Source: Herpetosiphon giganteus
Lineage (GTDB): Bacteria > Chloroflexota > Chloroflexia > Chloroflexales > Herpetosiphonaceae
Assembly (NCBI RefSeq): GCF_016907925.1
Contig: NZ_JAFBCZ010000003.1
Location: 186,001 to 250,000, forward strand
Length of the DNA: 64,000 bases
Direction of reading: 5' to 3'
Shown one piece after another: positions 1 through 7,974 of the stretch. The notes under the pieces are model-generated. The model was not told the origin of the DNA. It saw only the letters and a list, made by a program, of their open reading frames with translations, and ran no database searches. The translations under genes and the position numbers were made by a program. Every line of letters starts with the position of its first letter. Positions within the stretch are counted from its first letter, which is position 1.

Positions 1-22
1 GACTTTGGCAATGTTATCTTCT

Positions 23-925
23 TTAGTCACGTATTCCCATGCAACAAAATTGATCATCACCAGGTAAGTGAAGTAGAGAAAGAACTTGCCATTCATTGCC
101 TACCATAAAAGGCCAATTCTCACAACGATAATATCCTCCTACCTTCCCTAAGTACAAATATTCATACTTCTCAGTAAAAACTCCTGTTGTTGCTGCCTCA
201 CAGATCGATGATTCATCTGATGCAGATTTATCACGAGGAATAAAAATATCCTTACTTTTAGTCATAACCCATTCAACTCGAAGCCGTTTGGGAACATTTC
301 TCTTTACTCCGGGAAATAGTGAAAGTTGTTCATCACATGACTTGTTGGAAATTTCCGAAGGCTTATTCTTCCAACTCCATAAAACAACAGCATGCTTGCC
401 AGATCCTACTAATACCATATTTACTAATGCTGCTGCCACTGATACGTTATATTTTTTTGCTAGATTCAATGCTGTTTTATAACAAATACCATAAGTTTTC
501 AGTTCTGGCAGGAATGTAGATTGTGGCATGAGAAGTTCCGCACCACCTAGATTACAGAGAGTTTCTTTTTCCTCTAAAGAGAAATTCCCATACCAACGTT
601 GCCCTCCTATAAACTTTCTTGGTATAGCATCAAAGAGAATTTCCATAAGCTCATGTGCAGCGGTAAAACGTTGCCTTAGGACTGGATCTTCAGCATTAAC
701 GATTATCTGTCCCTTTTTGGGAATTAGAAGACCTTGTTGTCCTGGCAAATCATCCACCTTTGGCATGGGCATGTTAAAATATTCATAGATTTTGTTTAGA
801 TTAATTGGAGGAATATCGCTTAGTCCTGCCTTCTCTCGAAGAAATTGTGCATATTGGAGAACATCATCACGAGTTTTTATAATACCCTTTGTTTGGATAA
901 ATAATTTCCCAGGATTCATGTACAT
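23..925 (-). CDS. ImmA/IrrE-family (CapP-like) protein, degenerate zinc motif
   Basis: A 300-residue protein of the ImmA/IrrE zinc-metallopeptidase family (COG2856). These cleave partner Xre-type repressors; CapP is the member known to derepress CBASS operons after DNA damage. The region RFTAAHELME (residues 86-95) aligns with the usual RxxxAHELGH helix, and the later AELLMP segment matches the family's third-ligand region. The canonical HExxH reads H91-E92-L-M-E95, so the second zinc histidine is replaced by Glu. The ATG is chosen for an AGGAG eight bases upstream. It lies 72 bp downstream of an Xre repressor gene on the same strand, the usual repressor-protease pairing. Family assignment is firm; the CapP role is inferred from position beside a CBASS operon, and activity is uncertain because of the altered motif. 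Confidence 0.75.
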   Translation of the reverse strand: MYMNPGKLFIQTKGIIKTRDDVLQYAQFLREKAGLSDIPPINLNKIYEYFNMPMPKVDDLPGQQGLLIPKKGQIIVNAEDPVLRQRFTAAHELMEILFDAIPRKFIGGQRWYGNFSLEEKETLCNLGGAELLMPQSTFLPELKTYGICYKTALNLAKKYNVSVAAALVNMVLVGSGKHAVVLWSWKNKPSEISNKSCDEQLSLFPGVKRNVPKRLRVEWVMTKSKDIFIPRDKSASDESSICEAATTGVFTEKYEYLYLGKVGGYYRCENWPFMVGNEWQVLSLLHLPGDDQFCCMGIRD

Positions 926-997
926 AGTTTCTTCTCCTAATAAAGAAGAATGAATATTATAATATATAATTCGAATATAAATAATTTAATTTATATA

Positions 998-1390
998 TTA
1001 TTCTTCATCATCTTCATCAAGATAATCTTTGACTTTATTATAAAGTTGTCGCCATTCATCAGATGTTTTTGGCTCTCTGCCTCTTCTAGGTATACTTAAT
1101 AACTTTTCAACTACTCCAAATCCAAGATTATCTTCTCGGGCAAATGTTCTTAATGAACTTGAAATTACAATACCTGAGTTTTCTATTTCTCCAGTTAATT
1201 CAGATGTGCTTGTTCCTAAGGCTTTTGCAAGGTTAGTAATAATTATTACTGACACATTAGAAGCTGCACCCCTCTCAATTAGTGAAATATAATTTCTAGA
1301 AATACCAACTTGTTTTGCGAGATTTTCTTGACTAATACCTAAATCTCTACGTCGTGAATGAACTTGGAACCCGAGTTCATGTGTATTCAT
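998..1390 (-). CDS. Xre-family HTH repressor (CapH-like)
   Basis: A 130-residue DNA-binding protein. Residues about 8-62 form a Cro/C1-type helix-turn-helix: the LGISQENLAKQVGISRNYIS stretch gives the two helices, followed by the usual 'LIERG' helix. The acidic C-terminus (DYLDEDDEE) has no recognisable domain and may be an oligomerisation or cleavage region. A very strong ribosome site (AAGGAGGG) lies five bases before the ATG. It is followed 72 bp later by the ImmA/IrrE-like gene, and it is divergent from the LexA-like gene and CBASS operon. Known CapH repressors have this layout, so it probably represses from the 1391-1723 intergenic region. HTH is certain; the CBASS link is inferred from context. 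Confidence 0.8.
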   Translation of the reverse strand: MNTHELGFQVHSRRRDLGISQENLAKQVGISRNYISLIERGAASNVSVIIITNLAKALGTSTSELTGEIENSGIVISSSLRTFAREDNLGFGVVEKLLSIPRRGREPKTSDEWRQLYNKVKDYLDEDDEE

Positions 1391-1679
1391 TGGAACCCTC
1401 CTTGGGCCTGTGATCTTCTATAAAACCGAAGTTTACCAACAAAGATTGAAGTCTCTTGATGTGGATAACAATATTATTTCCCTATGCTAAGCCATGAATT
1501 ACCTCTTGTCAACTACAGTGTGCATTTTACTAACCAATTGACATTAAGAATGGCTCATGATAAATTCATGACCACTGAATGACAACTGTACTATGCAAAT
1601 GAATATTCAGTATAATCAAAATCTATCTCAAAATAATTTTAGAGATAATCCAAACTTTCCCGACGAAAAGGTATTTTGA
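1391..1679. promoter_or_regulatory. Divergent regulatory region with candidate operators
   Basis: AT-rich intergenic region between two divergent regulators, with no gene in it. Two inverted repeats stand out: TCATGA-N5-TCATGA at 1555-1571, and TATCTC-N12-GAGATA at 1624-1647, whose inner part (AAAAT/ATTTT) is also symmetric. Either could be the operator of the Xre repressor. A TATAAT-like element lies near 1612. Assignment of repressor to site is inferred. Confidence 0.45.
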
Positions 1680-1708
1680 TTGACAAATAAGAACATATGT
1701 TCTATTTT
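1680..1708 (+). promoter_or_regulatory. Promoter with LexA-type box GAACATATGTTC
   Basis: TTGACA at 1680-1685 is followed after exactly 17 bases by TATTTT at 1703-1708. The spacer holds the perfect palindrome AGAACATATGTTCT (1690-1703). GAAC-N4-GTTC is the Gram-positive-type SOS box bound by LexA. Its place between -35 and -10 would block polymerase. The downstream gene encodes a LexA-like protein, so autoregulation is the simplest reading. Confidence 0.7.
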
Positions 1709-1771
1709 TGTAGGTAGTATTTCTTGATAAAGGGTTCTAATTATTCTTCATTAGTATCTGAGGACTTACAG

Positions 1772-2515
1772 ATGGGAATGAGCGAAAACGGTAAATCTAA
1801 GGATCGTCTAATCAAATCTCTCTATATTGCTGAGAAACATAAGCATCGGTTAAGTGTTACCTCACTTAGCCATAAACTTGGCCTCTCATCAAGCACCATC
1901 AGTGGACATCTCAGTGACCTTGCGAAAGTTGACCGAAACGCTGGTCGATTAGACCCACTTGTTCAAGAAACAGTAAAGCGAGGGTATTGGCTGTTAACAG
2001 AAGCAGGACGATATCATGCGCGATATCTCTTGGGTATTAGAGAGGAAGACGAAGCTAACCTATTACAAGGAATTCCCTACCGTGGCCTCATTGCAGCCGG
2101 GCCTGCAATCCTAGTTGAAGAGCCTGAGAATAGTTACTTACAAATTGATCACCTTAACCCTGAGACTCATTTTGCACTCCAAGTTCGTGGTACAAGCATG
2201 ATTGGCTATCACATTTGTGATGGCGATATCGTCATTATGCGTAAAGTAGATTTATTCGACCACGTGTCTGATGGACAAATTGTCGCAGTATTAGTACCTG
2301 AAGGTACTGATGTAGAAGTACCTGACTGGCATAGACGGTTGGAAAGTGCATTAAATAGCTCAGAAAGTGCTCACATACCAGCTCTGGATCATATTACTCT
2401 CAAGCAAATGGATCAACAATTGAACTGTCTCCGCGGCTCACAAGGAACTATTAAACCACCAGCGATGCAGATTATTGGCGTTATGACAGAGTTACGGCGA
2501 CAATCCATTAAATAG
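1772..2515 (+). CDS. LexA-like repressor (HTH plus S24 peptidase)
   Basis: A 247-residue SOS-type transcriptional repressor. An N-terminal winged helix-turn-helix (HKLGLSSSTISGHLSDLAK region) is followed by a LexA/S24 self-cleavage domain. This domain has an Ala-Gly cleavage site in 'IAAGPAIL', the nucleophile Ser in 'RGTSMIGYHICDGDIVI', and a candidate general-base Lys in 'ITLKQM'. LexA-like proteins cut themselves when RecA filaments form, releasing their operators. I place the start at the ATG at 1772 because GAGGA lies seven bases upstream; a TTG at 1724 in frame would add 16 residues. A GAAC-N4-GTTC box sits in its promoter. It lies upstream of the CBASS operon on the same strand and may control it. 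Domain call is firm; the targets are inferred. Confidence 0.85.
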   Translation: MGMSENGKSKDRLIKSLYIAEKHKHRLSVTSLSHKLGLSSSTISGHLSDLAKVDRNAGRLDPLVQETVKRGYWLLTEAGRYHARYLLGIREEDEANLLQGIPYRGLIAAGPAILVEEPENSYLQIDHLNPETHFALQVRGTSMIGYHICDGDIVIMRKVDLFDHVSDGQIVAVLVPEGTDVEVPDWHRRLESALNSSESAHIPALDHITLKQMDQQLNCLRGSQGTIKPPAMQIIGVMTELRRQSIK

Positions 2516-2605
2516 CAGCAGGTATTGATTTAGAGTCTGAAGGTAGAAAATATACAGTTGAATAACGATGGATAAGAACTCTTAGCCCTGAAAGGAATTT
2601 TAATT

Positions 2606-2791
2606 ATGCCGAAGAGCACACAAAAGCCAGGCCAGAAACCAGCAAAACCAGGTGAATATGTCGAACGAGGACCTCGTGGCGGCGAGGTTCCTAACCCTCG
2701 GCGTGTGACTATTGAACCTGGTGATAATCCTCTACCACCAACTCAAAAACCTGGACGAACATGGGAAAGAGAGGGCCCTCCAAAATCCTAA
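2606..2791 (+). CDS. YjzC-like small protein
   Basis: A 61-residue Pro-, Gly- and Lys-rich protein. The order 'KPGQKPAKPGEYVERGPRGG', then 'VTIEPGDNPLPPTQKPGRTWE', resembles the short YjzC family of Bacillus, whose function is unknown. AAAGGAATTTTAATT precedes the ATG, giving a plausible ribosome site. It sits between the LexA-like gene and the CBASS operon on the same strand, separated by 90 bp and 140 bp. No catalytic residues or membrane segment are visible. The family resemblance is from memory of the motif pattern; whether it belongs functionally to the CBASS is unknown. Confidence 0.6.
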   Translation: MPKSTQKPGQKPAKPGEYVERGPRGGEVPNPRRVTIEPGDNPLPPTQKPGRTWEREGPPKS

Positions 2792-2931
2792 AACATATCA
2801 ATTTCGTTCGATAACAGTAAGGAACAACATATTGGCTGAGCGAGATAATTTTGATTAGTATTAGCCATTGTAAATATATCTATGTACTATTAAATATCTT
2901 ATTCAGCCTTTTTTAGCTCAAAGGAGACATC

Positions 2932-3873
2932 TTGAATTCACACGATAGTAACACTTCATATCAACCACCAATCGATTGGACAGTTGATGCAAAAGGTATT
3001 CTTGATAGTCGTCGTTTGCCTGATGAAGCCTTCACCAAAATGTGGGATACGATTATCCTGAAACAGGAATCCAAAACTCGTCTGCTCTGTCAGGCATTAC
3101 TCAACTTCACTCTTCGAGCAAAAGTTGACCGCTCTATTGCTCCACTGCATGGAATTATTCTTCTTGTTGGGCCTCCTGGTACAGGGAAGACTTCACTTGC
3201 CCGTGGCTTAGCTTCTCGTATTGCAGAGGCCTTTCCAAAAGACGCCTATCGATATATTGAGGTTGAACCTCATGCACTAGCAAGTTCAGCTTTAGGAAAG
3301 AGTCAAAAAGCTGTGACTGAATTGCTTGGGGAAACGATAGCAGAGCAAGCTTCATTAGGTCCTTTAATCGTGCTGCTTGATGAGGTGGAAACACTAGCCG
3401 CCGATCGTAGTAAGCTCAGTTTGCAAGCTAATCCCGTTGATGTACACAGAGCTACTGATGCAGTATTGGCCCAACTAGATCAATTAGCTATGCGTTATCC
3501 AAAGATGTTGTTTATTGCCACCAGTAATTTTCCTCAGGCGATAGATACTGCATTCCTGTCCCGTGCCGACCTTATTCTTAACATTGACCGTCCAGATCAA
3601 GAAGCTCGTAGGGAAATTCTACAGTCCACATTGCATGGTTTAGCAAATACCTACCCTCCTATTGGGAGACTCGTAAATGATCAGAAATTCAATGCACTTG
3701 TTGCACTTTGCGATGGTTTGGATGGGAGACAGATTAGGAAAATGGTAATAAGTGCATGTGCATTCAATCGCAGTACAGCTTTAGATCCGAGCCAACTAAC
3801 CATTGAAAACTTGATTGCTGCGGCTAAGGAAGTGAAGGAAAATAGTCTCCAGAATAAGGAGTTGACCGCATGA
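2932..3873 (+). CDS. cap6: TRIP13/Pch2-like AAA+ ATPase (Cap6)
   Basis: A 313-residue AAA+ remodelling ATPase, the TRIP13-like component of type III CBASS. In that system it pulls open the HORMA protein to switch off cyclic-nucleotide synthesis. Walker A is GPPGTGKTS (about residues 80-88), Walker B is IVLLDEVE (about 146-153), and sensor 1 lies in FIATSNF. Arginines in 'AFLSRAD' fit the arginine-finger region. Translation starts at TTG 2932, supported by AAAGGAG five bases before it. It is the first gene of a tight five-gene operon; its stop overlaps the next start as ATGA. Length suits the family. Functional call rests on motifs plus the HORMA and CD-NTase neighbours. Confidence 0.88.
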   Translation: MNSHDSNTSYQPPIDWTVDAKGILDSRRLPDEAFTKMWDTIILKQESKTRLLCQALLNFTLRAKVDRSIAPLHGIILLVGPPGTGKTSLARGLASRIAEAFPKDAYRYIEVEPHALASSALGKSQKAVTELLGETIAEQASLGPLIVLLDEVETLAADRSKLSLQANPVDVHRATDAVLAQLDQLAMRYPKMLFIATSNFPQAIDTAFLSRADLILNIDRPDQEARREILQSTLHGLANTYPPIGRLVNDQKFNALVALCDGLDGRQIRKMVISACAFNRSTALDPSQLTIENLIAAAKEVKENSLQNKELTA

Positions 3874-4346
3874 CTGTCATGATGCGCAGAATCATTGCCA
3901 CACCAGCGCGTTCTGCATCGGATGCTTGGGGCATCGTTATTGAACTTCTTGCTGCTGAAAACAGTAATCCCGCAAGAAAAGAATTGGCTGCTGTAGCGAA
4001 TATCGCTAGCCTCATAATTGCAGATGAGGCAACAAAGTCATCACCGATTATTGTTTATGGATCTGGTCCTCGTATACGGATATATTGTCTGTACGATGAT
4101 GATGCAATAGAGGGTGATCAGGCAAAAGAGAGCCCTTTCGCTTTTAATCCAACCGAAGGAAACTGGCAGTTATCACTTCCCTGCCAAACTGATGATCTGG
4201 AGTGGGTGCACGCTGCCTTAAAAAAGCACTCTACCCGTATAACAGCACGCGATATGCTTAGTCCTCTTGTGGAAGAAGATACCACGAGTTCTTCTAAGAG
4301 TCAGTCAACAGGTGATATTAATATGGAGGCATTCTTTCGACCATGA
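3870..4346 (+). CDS. Unknown CBASS-operon protein (possible second HORMA-type component)
   Basis: A 158-residue protein that I do not recognise. The first 40 residues look helical (SDAWGIVIELLAAEN). A beta-rich middle follows (PIIVYGSGPRIRIYCLYDD, then NWQLSLPC). The last 35 residues are Ser/Thr-rich and end in 'INMEAFFRP', apparently disordered until the final motif. Both ends overlap neighbours by ATGA, so it is translationally coupled between the TRIP13-like and HORMA genes. Some type III CBASS operons encode two HORMA-related proteins, so this could be a divergent second one (Cap8-like). Its tail could instead be a closure-motif peptide for the HORMA protein. Both ideas are inference from position and shape. 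Confidence 0.7.
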   Translation: MTVMMRRIIATPARSASDAWGIVIELLAAENSNPARKELAAVANIASLIIADEATKSSPIIVYGSGPRIRIYCLYDDDAIEGDQAKESPFAFNPTEGNWQLSLPCQTDDLEWVHAALKKHSTRITARDMLSPLVEEDTTSSSKSQSTGDINMEAFFRP

Positions 4347-4843
4347 GTACTGCTGTTCGAGTAAACACTTATACCCAGTCCGTCACCTACGTGACAGACA
4401 AGATGCTTACCTCTATCAAGAATATTATCCGTTGGAGTGGTCTGAGTCCTGAGAAATTTACTAGTCAGTGGGATACACTAGAACGGGGAATCAAAGCATG
4501 GTTGAACTCCGAGCATCTCCAACAAGTACACTTGGAGGTATATAACCCTACTACTAATAAATTAATCGGTCGTTGGGATTTTGAGATTTACTACGGTTTT
4601 TCTGGCGATGGTGCCTTCTGGGTTGATCCCGACGCGATCAAGTACCATATCCAGAAGTCTGGGGCATGGCCAAGCACTTGTTCTTACCAGATTATTGTAA
4701 CAAATAAACCAGGTAGGCCTGATGTAGTTGGCTGGTCTAATGCTACATTGCGTTCAACAGATGGGTTCATAAGACAAAGTATTGGAACGGCTATCGATGG
4801 AAGTGGTTTATCTACTGGCACTACCTACTGGAGAAAGGCATAG
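4343..4843 (+). CDS. cap7: Bacterial HORMA-domain protein (Cap7)
   Basis: A 166-residue bacterial HORMA protein. In type III CBASS it binds a peptide and then activates the CD-NTase. It opens with the family's TQSVTYVTDKMLTSIKNIIRWSG-type helix, and the 'EVYNPTTNKLIGRWDFEI' strand pair is typical of bacterial HORMA proteins. The C-terminal part (SNATLRSTDGF to GTTYWRK) fits the mobile safety-belt region. Its start overlaps the preceding stop, and the CD-NTase begins three bases after its own stop. This keeps regulator and enzyme stoichiometric. The assignment uses overall pattern and the TRIP13-like partner; there are no catalytic residues to check. Confidence 0.85.
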   Translation: MSTAVRVNTYTQSVTYVTDKMLTSIKNIIRWSGLSPEKFTSQWDTLERGIKAWLNSEHLQQVHLEVYNPTTNKLIGRWDFEIYYGFSGDGAFWVDPDAIKYHIQKSGAWPSTCSYQIIVTNKPGRPDVVGWSNATLRSTDGFIRQSIGTAIDGSGLSTGTTYWRKA

Positions 4844-4846
4844 TCA

Positions 4847-5737
4847 ATGCTTACGGTTCAAGAAGCATTCAAGAAATTCCGCAGTCGGCTGGAACTTACA
4901 GAACGAAACCAGAAAGATGCTTCAAGGCGGCAAAAGGATATTCGGGAGGTAATGAATACAGCCTTCTCCATTGATCGTGATTTCCTCACTGGTTCTTACG
5001 CGCGTTGGACGAAGGTCAAGCCACTGAAAGATGTTGATATATTCTGTGTTCTTTCCGAAAACGAGAAACATTATCGAGATAAGCACCCCTCAGTCCTTCT
5101 CGCTGATGTTGAGAAGGTTTTAGTGAATAAGTATGGTCAATCTAATGTCTCTTGCCAGCGCCGTTCTGTCTTAGTATCCTTTGGAATCCAAGAAGTTAAT
5201 GGTGATACAGATGGGCTTGTTATGAGCTTTGATGTAGTACCAGCCTTCGTTAAAGGTGATCACTATGAGATTCCTGATACATCCACATCATCTGGTTGGA
5301 CAGCGACTGATCCAGAAATACATGCAAGAAAAGCTGTAGAATCTCAAAAAGCATATTCTGGTGAATGGAAAGGTCTTGTCCGCATGATGAAATCTTGGAA
5401 TCGTTACAATAATAAACCTATCAAACCCTCCTTCCTCATTGAAGTTATAGCTCTCGAAGCTTTAAATCCACCGTTTGGAGGCACATATAGTCGGGAAATG
5501 CAGGCTTTCTTTGCTACACTTGCCACAAGAATCAATGAAAATTGGCCTGATCCCGCAGGATTAGGGCCTGATGTCAGCGATAGCATGACGCAAGAGATGC
5601 GTCGTGGAGCAAGAGAGGCATTGCTCACTGCCGAACGACAAGCAGCCAATGCTATTAAATTTGAGAGGTCAAATCAAAACGGTGCAGCTCTCCGTGCCTG
5701 GCGCGATCTGCTTGGTCCACGATTTCCATTGTCATAA
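4847..5737 (+). CDS. CBASS CD-NTase (cGAS/DncV-like nucleotidyltransferase)
   Basis: A 296-residue CD-NTase, the phage-sensing synthase that makes a cyclic di- or trinucleotide messenger. The nucleotidyltransferase signature is G49-S50-Y, then D62-V-D64, with a third acidic residue D129 in 'SFDVVPAF'. These give the complete metal-binding triad, so the enzyme looks active. The C-terminal half has the helical segment 'RMMKSWNRYNNKPIKPSFLIEVIAL' region shared with OAS-like and CD-NTase folds. Size and the DIF signature resemble clades C or D, but I cannot assign the clade or product. It lies directly between the HORMA gene and the nuclease effector in one operon, and its product should be the ligand of the adjacent SAVED domain. 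Confidence 0.9.
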   Translation: MLTVQEAFKKFRSRLELTERNQKDASRRQKDIREVMNTAFSIDRDFLTGSYARWTKVKPLKDVDIFCVLSENEKHYRDKHPSVLLADVEKVLVNKYGQSNVSCQRRSVLVSFGIQEVNGDTDGLVMSFDVVPAFVKGDHYEIPDTSTSSGWTATDPEIHARKAVESQKAYSGEWKGLVRMMKSWNRYNNKPIKPSFLIEVIALEALNPPFGGTYSREMQAFFATLATRINENWPDPAGLGPDVSDSMTQEMRRGAREALLTAERQAANAIKFERSNQNGAALRAWRDLLGPRFPLS

Positions 5738-5755
5738 ATGATTAGGAGGTAGGTA

Positions 5756-7255
5756 GTGGCAAATCAGGTTGCAGCACGATTAAGTGGCGATGATTATCAA
5801 CATCTCTATGCTTGGTGGATCGTTCTCCAACTGCGTATGCCCCAAACGAAAGTTCGGCTAGTAGCTGTTGAGGATGAGTTAGCGGCATCGGTTGATGATG
5901 TTACGATTCTTCATGAACTTGATGCCGATATACCAGATAAGTTCTACCAACTGAAATACCATGTAGACCAAAGGGATGTTTACTCAACGAAATATTTTAT
6001 AAGCCATAAACCTGGGTCTACCAGCTTCCTTCAAAAGTTTTGGGATAGCTGGAGACAATTAACCACACAAGATCCTGAGCGTAAAGTCGAAATTTATTTG
6101 GTAAGCAATTGGACATGGGATAGTAATGATAAACTCAAGAACTGTATTAGTGGCCAAGATAATAGTTTTACAGAGGATTTTTTTGAAGCATCTGTGAAAT
6201 CTGATATAGGAAAACTAAGAGAAAGCTGGAAAAAGCACATAGATGCAGATGAAACTACATTCAAATCATTCATTCGATGCTTACGCTTGAGGCTTGGATA
6301 TGATTCTACCAAAGAGTTGGAAGAACGTGTATCAGAACGTATGGATAACCTTGGACTCAAATCTGATATCAATGCATTATTTGTTGCAATTGGTATTATT
6401 AAAGATTGGATAAAGAATAAAGTACAAAGGATTGATATTCAGGAACTTGATTCGATATTAAGAAAACACGATTTACTTAAGTCTTTAGATTCAGAAAAAT
6501 GTATCACAATATATTTGATGACCATCAAAAACCAGGAATTTGATCTTCCACCCGATCACCGTATTGATTGGCGTCACCACTTCGTAGGAACTCATAATAG
6601 AGGACATCAACTAAATGACCCAAATAATTGGAATAGCTTGTTACTTCCGGAGCTTCAGGATTTAGAAGAAAAAATCAATATGAGTAAATTTCGATTAATA
6701 AAAGCTAGAGGCTTAGCACGGTTATCAGTTTGGTTCGCGTTCGGATATACTTTCTCTGAAATGGTAAGATACACGATCGAGATTGATCAGCAAGAAAAAT
6801 TATGGCGAACAAGCGCCAAACCCAACCCAGATTTTATATTAAACAGTACCAATAATCAATCTCCACATTTAGGAGAACCATTAGGATTTGTTTCATCATC
6901 AGTTGCTGTGGGAATCAGCATTACTGGACCAATTGAGGATGATGTAAGGACGTATATTGCAGAAAGCAACGAAAAAGTTTCGGCATTACTCTTTTTGCGA
7001 CCTAATCATGAATTGGGTCGAGATTGCTTTCAGAGTGCAGGTGATGTGGTCGCTTTTGCAGATCAGGCAAAAATTCATATGCGTAACTTTTGCAAATATT
7101 GGAAGGCAAAAAAATTGCTTTTATTTTACTACGGGCCACTTAGTGGGGCTTGCTTTTTAGGCCATAAACTTAATGCAGTCTGTTCAGAAATTCAAATAAT
7201 GGAAAATCAACAACCAGGCTATGCCACATCCTTTCTGTTTACTTTAGAGCGTTGA
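5756..7255 (+). CDS. cap4: Cap4-type CBASS effector (DUF4297 nuclease-SAVED)
   Basis: A 499-residue effector. The N-terminal DUF4297 endonuclease shows GDDYQ (11-15), VDD (46-48) and Q65-L-K67, the PD-(D/E)xK-like core of Cap4. The C-terminal portion from about residue 380 is a SAVED cyclic-nucleotide sensor: 'VAVGISITGPI', a 'LLFLRP' strand, and the 'LLFYYGPLSGACFLGHKLNA' region. Once the messenger binds SAVED, such enzymes degrade double-stranded DNA and stop phage growth. Translation starts at GTG with AGGAGG six bases upstream, 18 bp after the CD-NTase gene, and a strong terminator follows. It is the last gene of the operon. I see no missing catalytic residue. Confidence 0.9.
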   Translation: MANQVAARLSGDDYQHLYAWWIVLQLRMPQTKVRLVAVEDELAASVDDVTILHELDADIPDKFYQLKYHVDQRDVYSTKYFISHKPGSTSFLQKFWDSWRQLTTQDPERKVEIYLVSNWTWDSNDKLKNCISGQDNSFTEDFFEASVKSDIGKLRESWKKHIDADETTFKSFIRCLRLRLGYDSTKELEERVSERMDNLGLKSDINALFVAIGIIKDWIKNKVQRIDIQELDSILRKHDLLKSLDSEKCITIYLMTIKNQEFDLPPDHRIDWRHHFVGTHNRGHQLNDPNNWNSLLLPELQDLEEKINMSKFRLIKARGLARLSVWFAFGYTFSEMVRYTIEIDQQEKLWRTSAKPNPDFILNSTNNQSPHLGEPLGFVSSSVAVGISITGPIEDDVRTYIAESNEKVSALLFLRPNHELGRDCFQSAGDVVAFADQAKIHMRNFCKYWKAKKLLLFYYGPLSGACFLGHKLNAVCSEIQIMENQQPGYATSFLFTLER

Positions 7256-7266
7256 TTATTGATGGG

Positions 7267-7319
7267 ATAAATAAAACCCTATGATACATATAGAGATCGT
7301 ATCATAGGGTTTTATTTAT
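7267..7319. terminator. Perfect hairpin terminator after CBASS operon
   Basis: Two perfectly complementary 21-base arms (7267-7287 and 7299-7319) around an 11-base loop, ending in TTTTATTTAT. The A-rich 5' arm and U-rich 3' arm allow use from either side. It lies 12 bp after the cap4 stop and 25 bp before the transposon end. Confidence 0.85.
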
Positions 7320-7344
7320 GTGGAAAACCTAGCTTGTATTTGAT

Positions 7345-7396
7345 TGTAGGGGTGCAGACGAATTGATCCAAACCAACCAATAAGCTCCTCCTTTAT
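7345..7396 (+). repeat. Transposon left end (tns-proximal) with TnsB-type sites
   Basis: Starts with TGTA, as Tn7-family ends do, and carries GACGAATTGATCC at 7357-7369. A weaker second copy with a GCTCCTCCTTTA core lies near 7383-7395. These correspond to the ACGGTTTGATCC and TTTGCTCCTTATAA units of the opposite end. Confidence 0.75.
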
Positions 7397-7445
7397 TGAC
7401 CAAGCAGATTGAGCCTATTCTAGTCTTTATAGGTGTGAAGAGGCA

Positions 7446-7775
7446 TTAGATTTCTGCCTCTTTGATCTCTACAATGACTTGAATCCTTTCTCCTGGAGAT
7501 GCTTGAACCGTGACATGTCTATGATCTACAATGTCATCGGAGTTCTTCCAGATAGCGGATACTGGTACTCCCAAGAACTGCATCAACGCCTCTAATTCCG
7601 GTACATTGATAGCCGCTGCACCCTTCTCAATGGCCGTGTAGCGCCGCCGCGAAGTTGATATGTGTTGCGCGCATTCAGACACAGTACGCTTCTGGGTCTG
7701 CCTCGCCAAGCTTAGAATGCGCCCTATTTCGGTATTTCGTTCTTGAAAGATATCAGCAGGATTCTTTGTATTCAT
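7446..7775 (-). CDS. Xre-family HTH regulator next to transposon end
   Basis: A 109-residue protein with a Cro/C1-type helix-turn-helix (residues about 17-70: GRILSLARQ, then SECAQHISTSRRRYTAIEKG). The strand-rich tail ends in 'RIQVIVEIKEAEI'. It lies just inside the left transposon end and is divergent from tnsA across a 370-bp gap. A 7-bp inverted repeat lies next to the tnsA-side -10 box. It is therefore a good candidate for the repressor of the transposition genes. The DNA-binding call is firm; the target is inferred. Confidence 0.75.
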   Translation of the reverse strand: MNTKNPADIFQERNTEIGRILSLARQTQKRTVSECAQHISTSRRRYTAIEKGAAAINVPELEALMQFLGVPVSAIWKNSDDIVDHRHVTVQASPGERIQVIVEIKEAEI

Positions 7776-7974
7776 ACTACCCTCAAGCTAAGCCATTGCC
7801 TTGCTAAGACATACCTATCATTCACCATGGCAGTATTGCCCAAGAATATGCCGCTTTTCCATTATCATTGATGCGTTTTTATGCCATTGTAGTGGTATAA
7901 AACCCCTCTGCCAACACAAGTGATCGGTATGTCTTACTCACCTATTGACTTAGTGTGCTACCCTCGGCGTTGAC

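Noticed and set aside
7340-7344. Five-base target duplication of the transposon
   Set aside because: TTGAT and ACTAT do not match, so a duplication cannot be claimed.
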